A stretch of DNA of 64,000 nucleotides, taken from assembly GCA_015228815.1 (NCBI GenBank), contig JADGCV010000024.1, positions 1-64,000 of the forward strand, written 5' to 3'. Numbering within the stretch: position 1 is the first letter of the stretch; each line of letters begins with the position of its first letter. Below the pieces are notes generated by a model. It was not told the DNA's origin. It ran no database searches and saw only the letters and a program-made list of their open reading frames with translations. The position numbers and the translations under genes are program-made. Shown here piece by piece: positions 1 through 10,070 of this stretch. This DNA is from Magnetococcales bacterium. GTDB taxonomy: Bacteria; Pseudomonadota; Magnetococcia; Magnetococcales; UBA8363.

Positions 1-1
1 C

Positions 2-106
2 GATTGGGCGATCGAGAAGATAAAAACCGCGAAGCTGGAATTGATCGAAACATGGAGCGACAACTTCGTGTTCGCAAGTTCCGTGGACGAGGTATTCGCG
101 TCGTGA
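2..106 (+). pseudogene. 3' end of an Rpn/DUF4351-type gene (cut by window edge)
   Basis: The window opens inside a reading frame beginning DWAIEKIKTAKLELIE and ending VFAS before a TGA at 104-106. The same 35-residue tail is found again at 261-364 with two amino-acid changes. The tail resembles the C-terminus of Rpn-type transposase-like nucleases (DUF4351 family), which end in a helical segment following a (K/R)GRQEGRQE-like linker. Only the C-terminus is inside the window, so it cannot be said whether the gene is complete upstream. Confidence 0.5.
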
Positions 107-127
107 CACGGGGAATACCAGGGCGCG

Positions 128-364
128 TTGATAGAGGAAGCGAAGATGATGTCCCTATTTGCACAAGAGATGGTTGCGAAAGGACGACAGGAAGGACGAC
201 AGGAAGAAGCCGCTTCCATGCTTCTGAAACTGATGCATCGCAAGTTTGGTCAAACGCCCGATTGGGCGATCGAGAAGATAAAAACCGCGAAGCTGGAATT
301 GATCGAAACATGGAGCGACAACTTCGTGTTCGCAAATTCCGTGGACGACGTATTCGCATCGTGA
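128..364 (+). pseudogene. Duplicated C-terminal fragment of an Rpn/DUF4351-type protein
   Basis: This 78-residue frame starts at a TTG. It contains the charged repeat KGRQEGRQEE, typical of the linker of Rpn/PD-(D/E)XK transposase-like nucleases, followed by the same tail as the fragment upstream. It is in the same frame as the upstream fragment, separated only by the TGA at 104-106; the codons 107-127 continue as HGEYQGA, so the coding similarity starts before the TTG. The best reading is a tandem duplication of the 3' part of the gene, leaving a headless second copy without the nuclease domain. Expression is doubtful because no Shine-Dalgarno sequence precedes the TTG. Confidence 0.5.
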
Positions 365-380
365 TACGGACCATTGGATA

Positions 381-536
381 ATTAAACCGCAACCAGCTTG
401 GGATACATAATTTTCAAACGTCATTCCCTGCCACGGCGGGAATCCAAAATGTTGATCGGTCGCGTTGAATTGAAGGATTCCCGCAATAGCAGGAAATGAC
501 GGAAACGACGCATCTCATGCTGGTTGCGGTTTAAAT
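381..536. repeat. Small palindromic element with 16-bp terminal inverted repeats (MITE-like)
   Basis: The segment is bounded by TTAAACCGCAACCAGC (382-397) and its exact reverse complement GCTGGTTGCGGTTTAA (519-534). Inside lies a second imperfect inverted repeat: CGTCATTCCCTGCC... near 419-445 pairs with ...GGAAATGACG near 476-502, the familiar form of dispersed CGTCATTCC repeats. It carries no open reading frame. It fills most of the gap between the Rpn fragment and the AI-2E transporter gene. Thirteen bases of the terminal repeat recur at 58047-58059. Confidence 0.6.
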
Positions 537-724
537 TTTAAAAAAATCGGAATATTTTCCTCCCCAGAAGTCAAATCTTGTGGAAAATTTTTCGTATGAC
601 AATTCCCACGCAAAGCGACTCGGTATGAAAAACAAGACTGAAACCTCATGGAGATGATCTTTTGAGCATGAATCATTGCCCAATGATCATAATAAATACT
701 GTCATCAACACGCCCTAGGGCATC

Positions 725-1792
725 ATGTCCGAATTGTTTTCAAGCATCCTCAAACGGTTGGGCAATCCTCAGATCAGCGGTCTGATTCTGGCGATGGTCC
801 TTGCGGTGGGCGGCATTCTTTTTTTCGGCAAGGCCCTGGCCCCCTATCTGACCGCCCTGATTCTCGCCTATCTCCTGGAAGGGATGATTCGGGCGCTGAT
901 CCGAATCCGTGTGCCCCGTCTGATCGCGGTCCTTCTTGTCTTCAGTCTGTTTTTTTTCGTCCTCATTCTTCTGCTCTTCGGATTGCTGCCGACCCTGGTC
1001 CGTGAACTGCTCCGCATCTCCCAGGAAATTCCCCACATCACGCAAACCCTCAAACAATTGACTCTGCGCGTCAGCGAATCGGTCTCGGGATGGGGCGATT
1101 CGGCGTTTGCGGAAAACATTCTTCTCGGACTCGTCGAACGCGCCCAGGAATTGGCCGGGGATTCGATCACCTTCCTGTTGCAGGGATTGCCGGGAGTCAT
1201 TTCCGTCGTCGTCTATCTGGTACTTGTCCCTTTTCTGGTGTTTTTCTTCATGAAGGACAAGGATCTTTTATTATTTTCATTCTCGCGGTACATGCCAAAA
1301 AATCGCGATCTGATCAAAAGGGTCCTTGTCGATGTCGATACGGCGGTAGGCGGATATGTCCGGGGAAAATTCTGGGAATTATTGCTCCTTGGGACATCAA
1401 GCTATGCGGCATTCCTCATGATCGACTTCAAATATGCACTGCTGGTCGGGTTGCTGACCGGTTTTTCGGTATTGATTCCGATTCTGGGGCTGGCGGTGGT
1501 TGCGGTACCGGTGGCAGTGCTGGGCATCTTTCAATGGGGGTTGTCGCTGGAAGCGCTCAACCCCCTGATCATCTATGGCATCCTGCAACTGGTCGATGGC
1601 AACATACTGGCGCCGATGATCCTTGGCGAAACGGTCAAGATTCATCCCACGACCATCATGCTTGCCGTTTTATTTTTTGGTTCGCTCTGGGGATTGGCAG
1701 GAGTTTTTTTCGCGGTTCCCTTGTGGGTGTTGCTCAAAAGTGTCGTGGATGCGATTCTCTTTTCCGAGGAGGGCAGCAGCCTTGTCCGATGA
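725..1792 (+). CDS. AI-2E family transporter (PerM/YdiK-like membrane protein)
   Basis: A 355-residue polytopic membrane protein. Hydrophobic segments lie near residues 15-60 (two helices split by a short loop), 65-90, 150-180, 210-250, 255-285 and 300-345. The layout is an N-terminal helix pair, a long amphipathic insert, and a C-terminal bundle including GLLTGFSVLIPILG and DGNILAPMILGE. These match the AI-2E/PF01594 family, whose members include the autoinducer-2 exporter TqsA and PerM permeases; the true substrate cannot be read from sequence. The ATG at 725 is the first in frame and gives a normal family length. Its 3' end overlaps the likely start of rsmB, which suggests co-transcription. 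Confidence 0.88.
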   Translation: MSELFSSILKRLGNPQISGLILAMVLAVGGILFFGKALAPYLTALILAYLLEGMIRALIRIRVPRLIAVLLVFSLFFFVLILLLFGLLPTLVRELLRISQEIPHITQTLKQLTLRVSESVSGWGDSAFAENILLGLVERAQELAGDSITFLLQGLPGVISVVVYLVLVPFLVFFFMKDKDLLLFSFSRYMPKNRDLIKRVLVDVDTAVGGYVRGKFWELLLLGTSSYAAFLMIDFKYALLVGLLTGFSVLIPILGLAVVAVPVAVLGIFQWGLSLEALNPLIIYGILQLVDGNILAPMILGETVKIHPTTIMLAVLFFGSLWGLAGVFFAVPLWVLLKSVVDAILFSEEGSSLVR

Positions 1793-3092
1793 CCCGATCC
1801 TGATGGACGGCGTTGGCACCTGGGAGACCTCCCAGGCGGGACATATTCTGGATCAAATTTTTTCATCCGGACATCCCGCAGACCGGGTGTTGGATCGTTT
1901 CTTTCGCGAACATCGCCTGGGCCCTGGAGAACGGGGCCGAATCGGGACGATGGTCTATCAGGTGTTGCGCCATCGTGATTTTCTTTCGGCGCAATTAAAC
2001 CACCATTTTCCCCGATCGACTCATGGTTGTGCAGCACTGGCGGCGATGGCCGTCGTTTCCATACGCCGCGATGGGAACAAGGATCCCGGTCCCTGGCCAG
2101 GGATTCTGGCGACGGAACCTGAATCCAACACCCCATTCCAGGATGATTTTCCTGCCGACACCCTGCCATCGTGGCAACGCCATTCCCTGCCACGATGGAT
2201 CTGGGACATCTGGATGGCCCGCCATGGCCATGAGGAAACCCAGGCACTGGTTCAGGCGCTCAATAGCCCAGCCCCGGTCGATCTACGGCTGGACCTTCGC
2301 CGGATGACCCGAGAAGAACTCCTGTCGCGTCTGGCTGTTCAGGGAATCAAGGGAGAACCGTTGCCGTTTTCCCCCGACGGTTTGCGCCTTCATGGACGTC
2401 CCTCCGTGACCTCTCTGCCGGAGTTCGGCCAGGGACTCCTTGAAATCCAGGACGAGGGGAGCCAGTTGATCGGACATGTGGTCGGAGTTCGACCCGGAAT
2501 GACGGTCGTCGATTTTTGTGCCGGGGCAGGGGGCAAATCGTTGCATTTGGCTGTATTGATGAACGACCGGGGTCGAATCTGGGCTACCGATTCCGATCCA
2601 TCCCGACTCAACCGCATGAAACCGCGTCTGAAGCGCTGGAGATTAAAATCAATCCGGCCCCTGGCATTGCGTCATGAAGGGGACCCGGCCTTGAAAAAAC
2701 TCCAGGGAAGCGCCGATCGCGTCCTGGTAGACGCCCCATGCAGCGCCTCGGGCACCCTGCGCCGCAACCCGGAAATCAAGTGGCGTCTCACTCCGGAACT
2801 TTTGGAAAATTTCCACCTGCGCCAATGTGCCATCCTTCAGGCAGCGGCCCGATTGACCGCCCCGCAGGGACGACTGGTCTATGCCACCTGTTCCCTGATG
2901 CCCCGGGAAAACGAGGATGTCGTCGAGGAATTTTTGTTCGAAAACAAGAATTTTCGGCTGCTGCCCCACAGCACAATTTCCATGCCCGAGTCATTGCGGG
3001 GGTTGCTACCGCCCTCACCTTTTCTTATTCTTTTACCGCATCGAACGCGAACCGACGGCTTTTTCGCCGCCATACTCGAACGCACATATTGA
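1782..3092 (+). CDS. rsmB: 16S rRNA (cytosine(967)-C(5))-methyltransferase RsmB
   Basis: Methylates C967 of 16S rRNA with S-adenosylmethionine. The N-terminal part (to about residue 130) looks like the NusB-type helical domain. The C-terminal part is a Rossmann methyltransferase with [16 protein letters not shown] (SAM-binding motif I), [16 protein letters not shown] (motif IV cysteine) and [12 protein letters not shown] (motif VI, nucleophilic cysteine), both cysteines being diagnostic of RsmB/NOL1/NSUN enzymes. I chose the TTG at 1782 because GAGGAGGG lies at 1766-1773, eight bases upstream. The in-frame ATG at 1803 has no recognisable ribosome site. The TTG start overlaps the transporter stop by 11 bases, consistent with coupling. 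purH follows 16 bases downstream. Confidence 0.9.
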   Translation: MSDDPILMDGVGTWETSQAGHILDQIFSSGHPADRVLDRFFREHRLGPGERGRIGTMVYQVLRHRDFLSAQLNHHFPRSTHGCAALAAMAVVSIRRDGNKDPGPWPGILATEPESNTPFQDDFPADTLPSWQRHSLPRWIWDIWMARHGHEETQALVQALNSPAPVDLRLDLRRMTREELLSRLAVQGIKGEPLPFSPDGLRLHGRPSVTSLPEFGQGLLEIQDEGSQLIGHVVGVRPGMTVVDFCAGAGGKSLHLAVLMNDRGRIWATDSDPSRLNRMKPRLKRWRLKSIRPLALRHEGDPALKKLQGSADRVLVDAPCSASGTLRRNPEIKWRLTPELLENFHLRQCAILQAAARLTAPQGRLVYATCSLMPRENEDVVEEFLFENKNFRLLPHSTISMPESLRGLLPPSPFLILLPHRTRTDGFFAAILERTY

Positions 3093-3108
3093 TCAGGAAT
3101 CACCACTC

Positions 3109-4722
3109 ATGCCCACCATTCGAACAGCACTCATCAGCGTCACCGACAAAAACGGCCTGGACCGTTTTGCCCGGGAATTGACCTCCATGGGGGTCCGTAT
3201 CCTGTCCACGGGAGGAACCGCCCGTTTCCTCAAGGAACATGGAATCGCCGTCACCGACGTTTCCGAGCATACCGGATTTCCCGAAATGCTGGATGGCCGC
3301 GTCAAGACGTTGCATCCAAAGATCCACGGTGGTTTGCTGGGGATTCGCGGCAATGGCGATCATGAGGCGCAGATGTCGGCCCACAGCATCGACGCCATCG
3401 ACATGCTGGTGGTCAACCTGTATCCCTTCGAGCAGACGGTGACGGCGGCGGATTGCACCCTGGAACGGGCAATCGAAAACATCGACATCGGCGGCCCGGC
3501 CATGTTGCGCTCGGCGGCCAAGAATCATGCCGGGGTCACCGTCATTACCGACCCGGTGGATTATGACGTCATTCTGGCGGAAATGCATTCCCACGATCGT
3601 TCGGTCACCGCGGCCACCCGATTCAGACTTGCCAAAAAGGTATTTGCCCGAACCGCCGCCTACGACGCCGCCATTGCCAACTGGCTGTCGGCACTGGACG
3701 AAAAAAACGTACCGCAACCTTTTCCGGATGTCGTGACCGTTCAATTTCATAAGCGCCAGGAGATGCGCTATGGTGAAAATCCACACCAGCGAGCCGCCTT
3801 CTACGAGGAACGGCCCGTGGTGGACGATATCGGCATTTCCCAGGCCCGGTCATTGCAGGGCAAGGAACTTTCCTTCAACAACATCAACGATGCCAATGGC
3901 GCCTTCGAATTGGTTCGGGAATTCGAAGAAGCGGCGGTCGTGGTGGTCAAGCACACCAATCCCTGCGGCGTCGCCCTGGATGACGATCTGTTGTCCGCCT
4001 ATCGTCGGGCCCGCGATACCGACCCTGTTTCAGCCTTCGGTGGCATCATCGCCTGCAACCGCGGCGTGACCGGCGCACTGGCGCGGGAAATCGCCAAAAC
4101 CTTTGTCGAGGCGGTGATTGCCCCGGGATTCGATCCCGAAGCCCGCGCGGTATTGGCGGAAAAGACCAACCTGAGGTTGCTGGAACTCCCCCCCCTCGAT
4201 GGAAACACGGCGCGAATTTCTCGATTTCATCCTGGATTGTTGGATATGAAACGGGTCCGTGGTGGCATGTTGCTTCAGGAGGGAGATCGTCATGTCCTGA
4301 GAAGAGAGGATTTGAAGACAGTCACCCGAAGAGCACCCAGTGAACGCGAATTGACAGACCTTCTTTTCGCCTGGAAGGTGGCCAAACATGTCAAATCCAA
4401 CGCCATCGTCTATGCACGGGAACGAACCACCGTCGGAGTTGGCGCGGGGCAGATGAGTCGGGTCGATTCCTCGCGGATTGCCGTATGGAAGGCACGGGAG
4501 ACACGGCAAACGTTGAAACGGCAGGAAGATTTTCTGATCGGATCGGTCATGGCCTCCGATGCCTTTTTTCCCTTCCGCGACGGCATCGATGCGGCAGCGG
4601 AGGCAGGGGCGACGGCGATCATTCAACCTGGGGGATCGATTCGCGACCAGGAGGTGATCGATGCCGCCAACGAGGCGGACATGGCGATGGTTTTCACGGG
4701 AGTTCGTCATTTCAAACACTGA
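3109..4722 (+). CDS. purH: Bifunctional AICAR formyltransferase/IMP cyclohydrolase PurH
   Basis: Catalyses the last two steps of de novo IMP synthesis. The N-terminal MGS-like cyclohydrolase domain shows [18 protein letters not shown] and [15 protein letters not shown], then the linker [16 protein letters not shown]. The C-terminal formyltransferase domain has the catalytic Lys-His in [12 protein letters not shown] and the conserved end [15 protein letters not shown]...FTGVRHFKH. The length, 537 residues, is normal for the family. The ATG at 3109 begins [16 protein letters not shown], the expected N-terminus. An open frame continues further upstream but runs through the end of rsmB and is not coding. 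Rearranged relative to the common purH-purD order: no purD is adjacent. Confidence 0.96.
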   Translation: MPTIRTALISVTDKNGLDRFARELTSMGVRILSTGGTARFLKEHGIAVTDVSEHTGFPEMLDGRVKTLHPKIHGGLLGIRGNGDHEAQMSAHSIDAIDMLVVNLYPFEQTVTAADCTLERAIENIDIGGPAMLRSAAKNHAGVTVITDPVDYDVILAEMHSHDRSVTAATRFRLAKKVFARTAAYDAAIANWLSALDEKNVPQPFPDVVTVQFHKRQEMRYGENPHQRAAFYEERPVVDDIGISQARSLQGKELSFNNINDANGAFELVREFEEAAVVVVKHTNPCGVALDDDLLSAYRRARDTDPVSAFGGIIACNRGVTGALAREIAKTFVEAVIAPGFDPEARAVLAEKTNLRLLELPPLDGNTARISRFHPGLLDMKRVRGGMLLQEGDRHVLRREDLKTVTRRAPSERELTDLLFAWKVAKHVKSNAIVYARERTTVGVGAGQMSRVDSSRIAVWKARETRQTLKRQEDFLIGSVMASDAFFPFRDGIDAAAEAGATAIIQPGGSIRDQEVIDAANEADMAMVFTGVRHFKH

Positions 4723-4776
4723 TCATCAGTCATTCCCATGCGCAGAAAACAGCGCACGGAACAATCAAAAACAAAA

Positions 4777-6399
4777 TCAAAATCTTGGGGCTCTGCCCCA
4801 AACCTCGCCGGGAAGGGGAGACCCCTTCCCGGACCCATCCTTGATCATGTTTCTCAACTCCCGCACCAAACGCTCGCGAACCTCCCCCCAATCGCCCAAC
4901 CGGGTCTGCCGAAAAAGACGCATCGATTGATACCAAAACGTCGTTCTCCCTTCCGGTCCCCACCGCCAATCGGGAACCAATGGCAACAACACCCAAACCG
5001 GACAACCCATGGCGCCCGCCAGATGCGCCACCGCCGTATCGACCGTCACCACCAGGTCCAACGTCTGAATGATCCGCGCCGTCGCCGCGAAATCGCTCAG
5101 TTCCGGGGTTTCCATATTCCAACCCATACGCTCGATTTCACGCCGCCCCTCCCCTTCCTGAAGGGAAACCCAATCGAAAAATTCAAGATTCAGCACAGGT
5201 TCAAACCAGGCAAGGTCAAGGCTGCGATTGTGATCGTTGCGATGGGTCGGACGCCCGCGCCATACCAATCCCACCCGCAAACGCCCTCCCCGCCGCCGAC
5301 CCGGATCGATCCAGGAAAATTCCGGCAAATACCCACGGCCATCCGAAAAAGAATCCATTGAAAGACGCAATACCGCCGGCAAAGACATCAGGGACACATG
5401 GACATGAAATTCAGGTCTCGGTTCCTCCCCCTGCCACAACAAACCCACCCCCGGAGCGGTACGCAGCAAGGGAACCAAAGGACCCGTACAAAGGAAAACG
5501 ATACCACCCACCCGCCGGGCCGCCAGGGGAAGAAAGCGGATGAAGTGGATGGTGTCGCCGTAGCCTTGTTCCGGATAGACCAGAAGGACCGACTCCTGCA
5601 TGTCCTCTCCCGTCCACAAGGAAGAGGACAACGAAGGAAGCGCCGCACCATGATCCGGATCGCGCAACCGCCATTCGTAGGCGGGAAAACCGATCGTGAA
5701 ATACCCGAGAAACAGCAACAACAAAGCCCGGTGATGCTGCGCCCGGGCATTGTTGGGATCCAAGGCCACTGCCCGTTCGACCGCCTCCAGTCCTGCGGGA
5801 TAGCGGCCCAGACGCCACAAGGCGACGGCGCGGTTGTTGTGACATCGGGAATCATTGGGCAACCAGGTACACGCGGCTTCGAAATCACTCAGAGCCGCCC
5901 CATCATTACCCAACTCCAGAAAAAAAATTCCCCGCTCCAGGCACACCGCTCCATCATCGGGAAAACGATCCAAATGCCGGTCCGCCAAGACCATCGCCTC
6001 ATCGCGCCGCCCCAGACGCCACAGAAGGACCAACCGCAACCGCAACAAACCCCTGTGATCCACATCCCATCGCAACCCGCGCTCCACTGTCATCAGCGCC
6101 TGATCCAGCCGATTGAGCGGCAAAAGCGCCGTCGCCAGATGCTCATAGGCCGCCCCATCCCCAGGAGTCCGTTGCACCACCAAGGCAAACATGCCAGCCG
6201 CCTCGGCCCATCGTTGCAGGCCATGCAACGACTGTCCACGAAGTTTAACCGCCATCAACCCGGGATCCCCCCGGGAAAACATTGGCTCCAGAAACGCGAG
6301 CGCCTCGGCATAACGACCGGCACCATTCAAGGCCAAAATACGATGCCAAATGGAATCGGCATGGCCCGAAGCGATCTCCTGCCCGACATCCCACGTCAT
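4777..6399 (-). CDS. TPR-repeat protein with glycosyltransferase-9-like C-terminal domain
   Basis: A 540-residue protein. Roughly residues 10-290 consist of tetratricopeptide-type helix pairs (for example WHRILALNGAGRYAEALAFLE, NRAVALWRLGRYPAGLEAVERAVALDPNNARAQHH). The C-terminal 250 residues resemble family-9 glycosyltransferases: RVGLVWRGRPTHRNDHNRSL, SLQEGE, and DLVVTVDTAVAHLAGAMGCPVWVLLP (nucleotide-sugar region). Such TPR-GT9 fusions are often cytoplasmic enzymes glycosylating surface or flagellar proteins; the acceptor is unknown. I chose the ATG at 6399 because GGGGAG lies eight bases upstream and the ATG overlaps the stop of the small upstream gene (ATGA). The last residues, GSGKGSPLPGEVWGRAPRF, come from a dispersed palindromic repeat and are probably not part of the ancestral fold. 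Confidence 0.8.
   Translation of the reverse strand: MTWDVGQEIASGHADSIWHRILALNGAGRYAEALAFLEPMFSRGDPGLMAVKLRGQSLHGLQRWAEAAGMFALVVQRTPGDGAAYEHLATALLPLNRLDQALMTVERGLRWDVDHRGLLRLRLVLLWRLGRRDEAMVLADRHLDRFPDDGAVCLERGIFFLELGNDGAALSDFEAACTWLPNDSRCHNNRAVALWRLGRYPAGLEAVERAVALDPNNARAQHHRALLLLFLGYFTIGFPAYEWRLRDPDHGAALPSLSSSLWTGEDMQESVLLVYPEQGYGDTIHFIRFLPLAARRVGGIVFLCTGPLVPLLRTAPGVGLLWQGEEPRPEFHVHVSLMSLPAVLRLSMDSFSDGRGYLPEFSWIDPGRRRGGRLRVGLVWRGRPTHRNDHNRSLDLAWFEPVLNLEFFDWVSLQEGEGRREIERMGWNMETPELSDFAATARIIQTLDLVVTVDTAVAHLAGAMGCPVWVLLPLVPDWRWGPEGRTTFWYQSMRLFRQTRLGDWGEVRERLVRELRNMIKDGSGKGSPLPGEVWGRAPRF
4784..4842 (-). repeat. Dispersed double-hairpin palindromic repeat, copy A
   Basis: A 59-base unit made of two hairpins: a GGGAAGGGG/CCCCTTCCC stem and a TTGGGGC/GCCCCAA stem. 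Its reverse complement matches the unit at 21315-21374 at 54 of 59 positions. Unlike that copy, which is intergenic, this one lies inside the 3' end of the TPR/glycosyltransferase gene and encodes its last twenty or so residues. Confidence 0.75.
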
Positions 6400-6662
6400 G
6401 ACATTTTCTCCCCTGCATTCACATCCTTTATTTTTCCGAGCATCTCCCGTCCCAGATCGGTCAAGGATCCAAGCCGGCATTGATGATCACAGCTCGAACG
6501 AACCTGCCAATCGACCCACCCCCTTGTTTCACTCCATGCCATCCAGGCTCGCCGGGGATCGCCATCATCCAGATCTTCGAGAACAAAGTTTTTTTTCCCC
6601 CCGGAAAAGGCCGCGACAAGGGAAGCCAACAGACGAATTTCATCATCATTGACCTGATCCAT
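6396..6662 (-). CDS. Small hypothetical protein coupled to the TPR gene
   Basis: An 88-residue, Trp-rich soluble protein, with no signal peptide or membrane segment. It starts at an ATG preceded by GAGGAA and its TGA overlaps the ATG of the downstream TPR/glycosyltransferase gene by four bases, which argues that it is real and translated with it. I do not recognise the family. The central part (DDGDPRRAWMAWSETRGWVDW...) has alternating aromatic and charged residues that could form a small beta-rich domain. Confidence 0.6.
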   Translation of the reverse strand: MDQVNDDEIRLLASLVAAFSGGKKNFVLEDLDDGDPRRAWMAWSETRGWVDWQVRSSCDHQCRLGSLTDLGREMLGKIKDVNAGEKMS

Positions 6663-6759
6663 TGGAAAATTCCTCGTGATGGGTTCTCAACGAGCCTGGG
6701 ATCGGATTATGATACTCCAGATACACGCACTTCCATCCACCAATCCCCGAGCATGCCCC

Positions 6760-7114
6760 ATGAATCCCGATCCCCCAGGCAAGGATATTCATTCGCTTCA
6801 GGAAGCACTGAACGATTTTGCCCACCGCCGAGGTTGGCGACAGTTTCATACCCCCAAAAACCTGGCCATGGCCTTGAGTGTGGAGGTTGCTGAAATTCTG
6901 GAACTTTTTCAATGGATCAACGCTGAAGAACCCCAGCCTCTCACTGCGGAAAAGGAACAGTCGCTCAGGGAAGAAATCGGCGATGTGATGATCTATCTCA
7001 CCATGTTGGCCTCCCGCTTCGACATCGATCCCGTTGCCGCCGCCTGGGACAAGATGGCCCTCAACGAAAAAAAGTATCCCGCCAACCAGGTTTACGGAAA
7101 ATCCTTGAAATACG

Positions 7115-7125
<11 letters not shown>
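6760..7125 (+). CDS. MazG-like nucleotide pyrophosphohydrolase
   Basis: A 121-residue all-alpha NTP pyrophosphatase of the MazG/RS21-C6 type, a house-cleaning enzyme hydrolysing non-canonical (d)NTPs to monophosphates and pyrophosphate. The Mg-binding pattern is present: EVAEILELFQW (E-x-x-E helix) followed by REEIGDVMIYLTMLA (E-x-x-D helix), then the family-typical KYPANQVYGKS. The ATG at 6760 gives MNPDPPGKDIHSLQ, the expected start just before the first helix; the open frame upstream of it is not conserved-looking. It overlaps the downstream arsS start by 11 bases, so the two are probably co-transcribed. Confidence 0.85.
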
Positions 7126-8089
<964 letters not shown>

Positions 8090-8116
8090 AAGAGACTTCC
8101 TGAAAGACACCCTCCC

Positions 8117-8665
8117 ATGACCTCGCAACGCCTTCATCAGATGCAAATCATCTTTTCCCAGATCGCGGATCGCCTGATGCTGCGCATCAACACCCAGGAT
8201 CGGCAAGAGTTTCGTTTCTGGCTGACCCGGCGTTTTGTCAAAAGGTTGTGGCCGGGACTGGCCCAGGCCCTGGCACGCCAGGTTCGTCCCGAGGCCTCTC
8301 ACAGTCCCCAGGCGCGAGCCGCCCTGATGGACCTCATGCATCAAAACGCCATTTCCCAGACTGATTTCAATACGCGCTTCGACAACCAGACCCAGACGAT
8401 ACCGACAGGTCCCGAACCCATCCTTGTCGCCAAGGCACGCCTGACCCCCCTGAAATCAGGGGCCGTCGTTCTTCTCCTGCAACCGGAAACGGGACAAGGG
8501 GTCGAATTGGTGCTTGATGCCGGTCTGTTGCACGCCCTGACCAAGCTGTTTCAGGACACCCTGCCACAAACCGATTGGGATTTAAGTCTGCAACTCGGAA
8601 AACAAACCGGAGACATGTCGGCGGAAATTTCCTCGTCCGAAGAGAGTCCATGGAAATTTCATTGA
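8117..8665 (+). CDS. Hypothetical protein
   Basis: A 182-residue soluble protein starting 27 bases after arsS on the same strand. The N-terminal third is helical and basic (MQIIFSQIADRLMLRINTQDRQEFRFWLTRRFVKRLW), followed by a proline/glutamine-rich linker and a beta-rich segment (SGAVVLLLQPETGQGVELVLDAGLLHAL). I do not recognise the family. There is no signal peptide. The downstream 100 bases have no clear gene and include a run of nine C at 8719-8727. Confidence 0.6.
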   Translation: MTSQRLHQMQIIFSQIADRLMLRINTQDRQEFRFWLTRRFVKRLWPGLAQALARQVRPEASHSPQARAALMDLMHQNAISQTDFNTRFDNQTQTIPTGPEPILVAKARLTPLKSGAVVLLLQPETGQGVELVLDAGLLHALTKLFQDTLPQTDWDLSLQLGKQTGDMSAEISSSEESPWKFH

Positions 8666-8771
8666 GGGGTGAACCCGGCTACAAAACCTTCATGCGCAAG
8701 TCAGGGGAAACGGCTGACCCCCCCCCGGTACGGTCTGACGCCTGTCAGGGTCCAATGAAATGAACGATGTG

Positions 8772-9476
8772 TCAATTGCCTTGCGAATAAAACCGGAAAT
8801 TATAAAGTTCAATATCGAAGAGTATCATTGAAAGGAAAAACAGGTCGAATGGAGGATTCGGGACTCCAGAAGGGAGAAATCTTTGACAATGGCGATTGAT
8901 TTGGCTTTGACGCATCGCATTGTGAAGATGTGTCACATATCTGTCATCATCACCTGTTTGAATCCCATGTTCTGGCGAAACAATTTTCTCACTTGGGAAA
9001 ACCCACCCTTTTTCATCAAGACTTCCGAGCCACTGGAACCCGGGCCTTTGCAAATCATCCCCACATAATTTGAACATGAATGAGTGAAGGACCTGCAAAG
9101 CACAATCCAGAGCCAGAAATTCATTGGCATATATGACGCGACGGGGAAACATACCCTCGCCACCATGCTCCAGGCCCTGCGACGAGGTGCGCAACATGAT
9201 CCCTTCGTGAAGGAAAGCCCCGGCGACGGCTGCTGCAATCTTGTGCCGGTCCAAACGTTTTCTGTCCCCGTTCGCAGGCTGCATGCGATCTTTCATATGT
9301 TGATGCATGCTGAGAAATGTCTCGGCAACCTTCCGTCCAATGACTGTTTTGTCATCTTCAAGCTGTAACGCCTTACCGCATGCATGCAGAATCGAATCAA
9401 CCGCATGAACAAAATTTAAATTCCAATATTTGATAAACCAATCTTTTGGATTCTTCGATGACTCTGTTTCCAGCAT
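8772..9476 (-). CDS. Hypothetical protein in an AT-richer patch
   Basis: A 234-residue predominantly helical protein beginning MLETESSKNPKDW. I place the start at 9476 because AGGA sits about eight bases upstream; an ATG nine bases earlier (9485) would leave no spacing to that site. Visible elements are RHKIAAAVAGAFLHEGIM and a helix YANEFLALDCALQVLHSFM, and a Phe-rich C-terminus (PPFDLFFLSMILFDIELYNFRFYSQ). The alternation of a His/Lys helix and an ANE-type helix is vaguely like helper components of defence cassettes, but I cannot assign a family. It is preceded on the same strand by a broken small gene (9549-9828), with which it may form a unit. Confidence 0.55.
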   Translation of the reverse strand: MLETESSKNPKDWFIKYWNLNFVHAVDSILHACGKALQLEDDKTVIGRKVAETFLSMHQHMKDRMQPANGDRKRLDRHKIAAAVAGAFLHEGIMLRTSSQGLEHGGEGMFPRRVIYANEFLALDCALQVLHSFMFKLCGDDLQRPGFQWLGSLDEKGWVFPSEKIVSPEHGIQTGDDDRYVTHLHNAMRQSQINRHCQRFLPSGVPNPPFDLFFLSMILFDIELYNFRFYSQGN

Positions 9477-9548
9477 GATGAACACATCCTGGTTATTTTC
9501 AGATGGAACAGAAACACGACAAGGGCCGCAAAAACAAGCAGACGAAGG

Positions 9549-9828
9549 TCATTCCACCAATGTTTTCTTGGATAAGAGGGCCATGTACGAAACTGCGCGT
9601 CCGGGGCTTGAATCGGAACGACCCGCGATCTGTTCGCGGAATGCCTCAGGAGTCAAAAAGGATTTTGACACGTCGTGGAGGAACATCATGCATATCGATT
9701 TCGGAGTTGCCGAAGAAAAGTTCCTGCCTGTAGAACTGCTCCAGAGTGATTTTCTCATCCCAGTAACTTCCGGAACAGTCGGAAATCGTTTCTGTCTCTG
9801 GACCTGATCTTTTCAGTTCTTCGCTCAT
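9549..9828 (-). pseudogene. Small hypothetical gene, probably frameshifted
   Basis: The first frame (start at 9828) reads MSEELKRSGPETETISDC...FYRQELFFGNSEIDMHDVPPRRVKILFDS and stops at 9646. A second frame continues directly as SFLTPEAFREQIAGRSDSSPGRAVSYMALLSKKTLVE to 9549. The switch falls at a CAAAATCCTTTTT run, a plausible slippage or mutation site. Joined, the product is about 93 residues. It lies just upstream of, and on the same strand as, the unknown gene at 8772-9476. Function unknown. Confidence 0.35.
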
Positions 9829-10070
9829 GGTTGCATGTTCTTTTCACATGGCTTCGAGGAAGCATGTCGAAGCAGAGATGAATGGTTAATCTTGACAGGA
9901 GACGCAGGTCACCCTTCATATGATCATATATGGCGATCCAAACCGATTTCCAAGGGGAAAAAAATTATTTGCAAAAATTAAATAAGTTTGTTGATTTCTT
10001 TAAAATAATATTTTATTATTTACGGTCAAAAAAATCAACAATTGGTATCTGAAAAGCAGAACTATACTAA
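9829..10070. other. AT-rich intergenic stretch, no gene seen
   Basis: No convincing coding frame. The half nearer 10070 is strikingly AT-rich compared with the rest of the window (for example around 9960-10030) and contains the palindrome ATATGATCATAT near 9917. It separates two patches of decayed or unknown genes pointing in opposite directions, so it may hold promoters, but no confident -35/-10 pair was identified. Confidence 0.5.
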
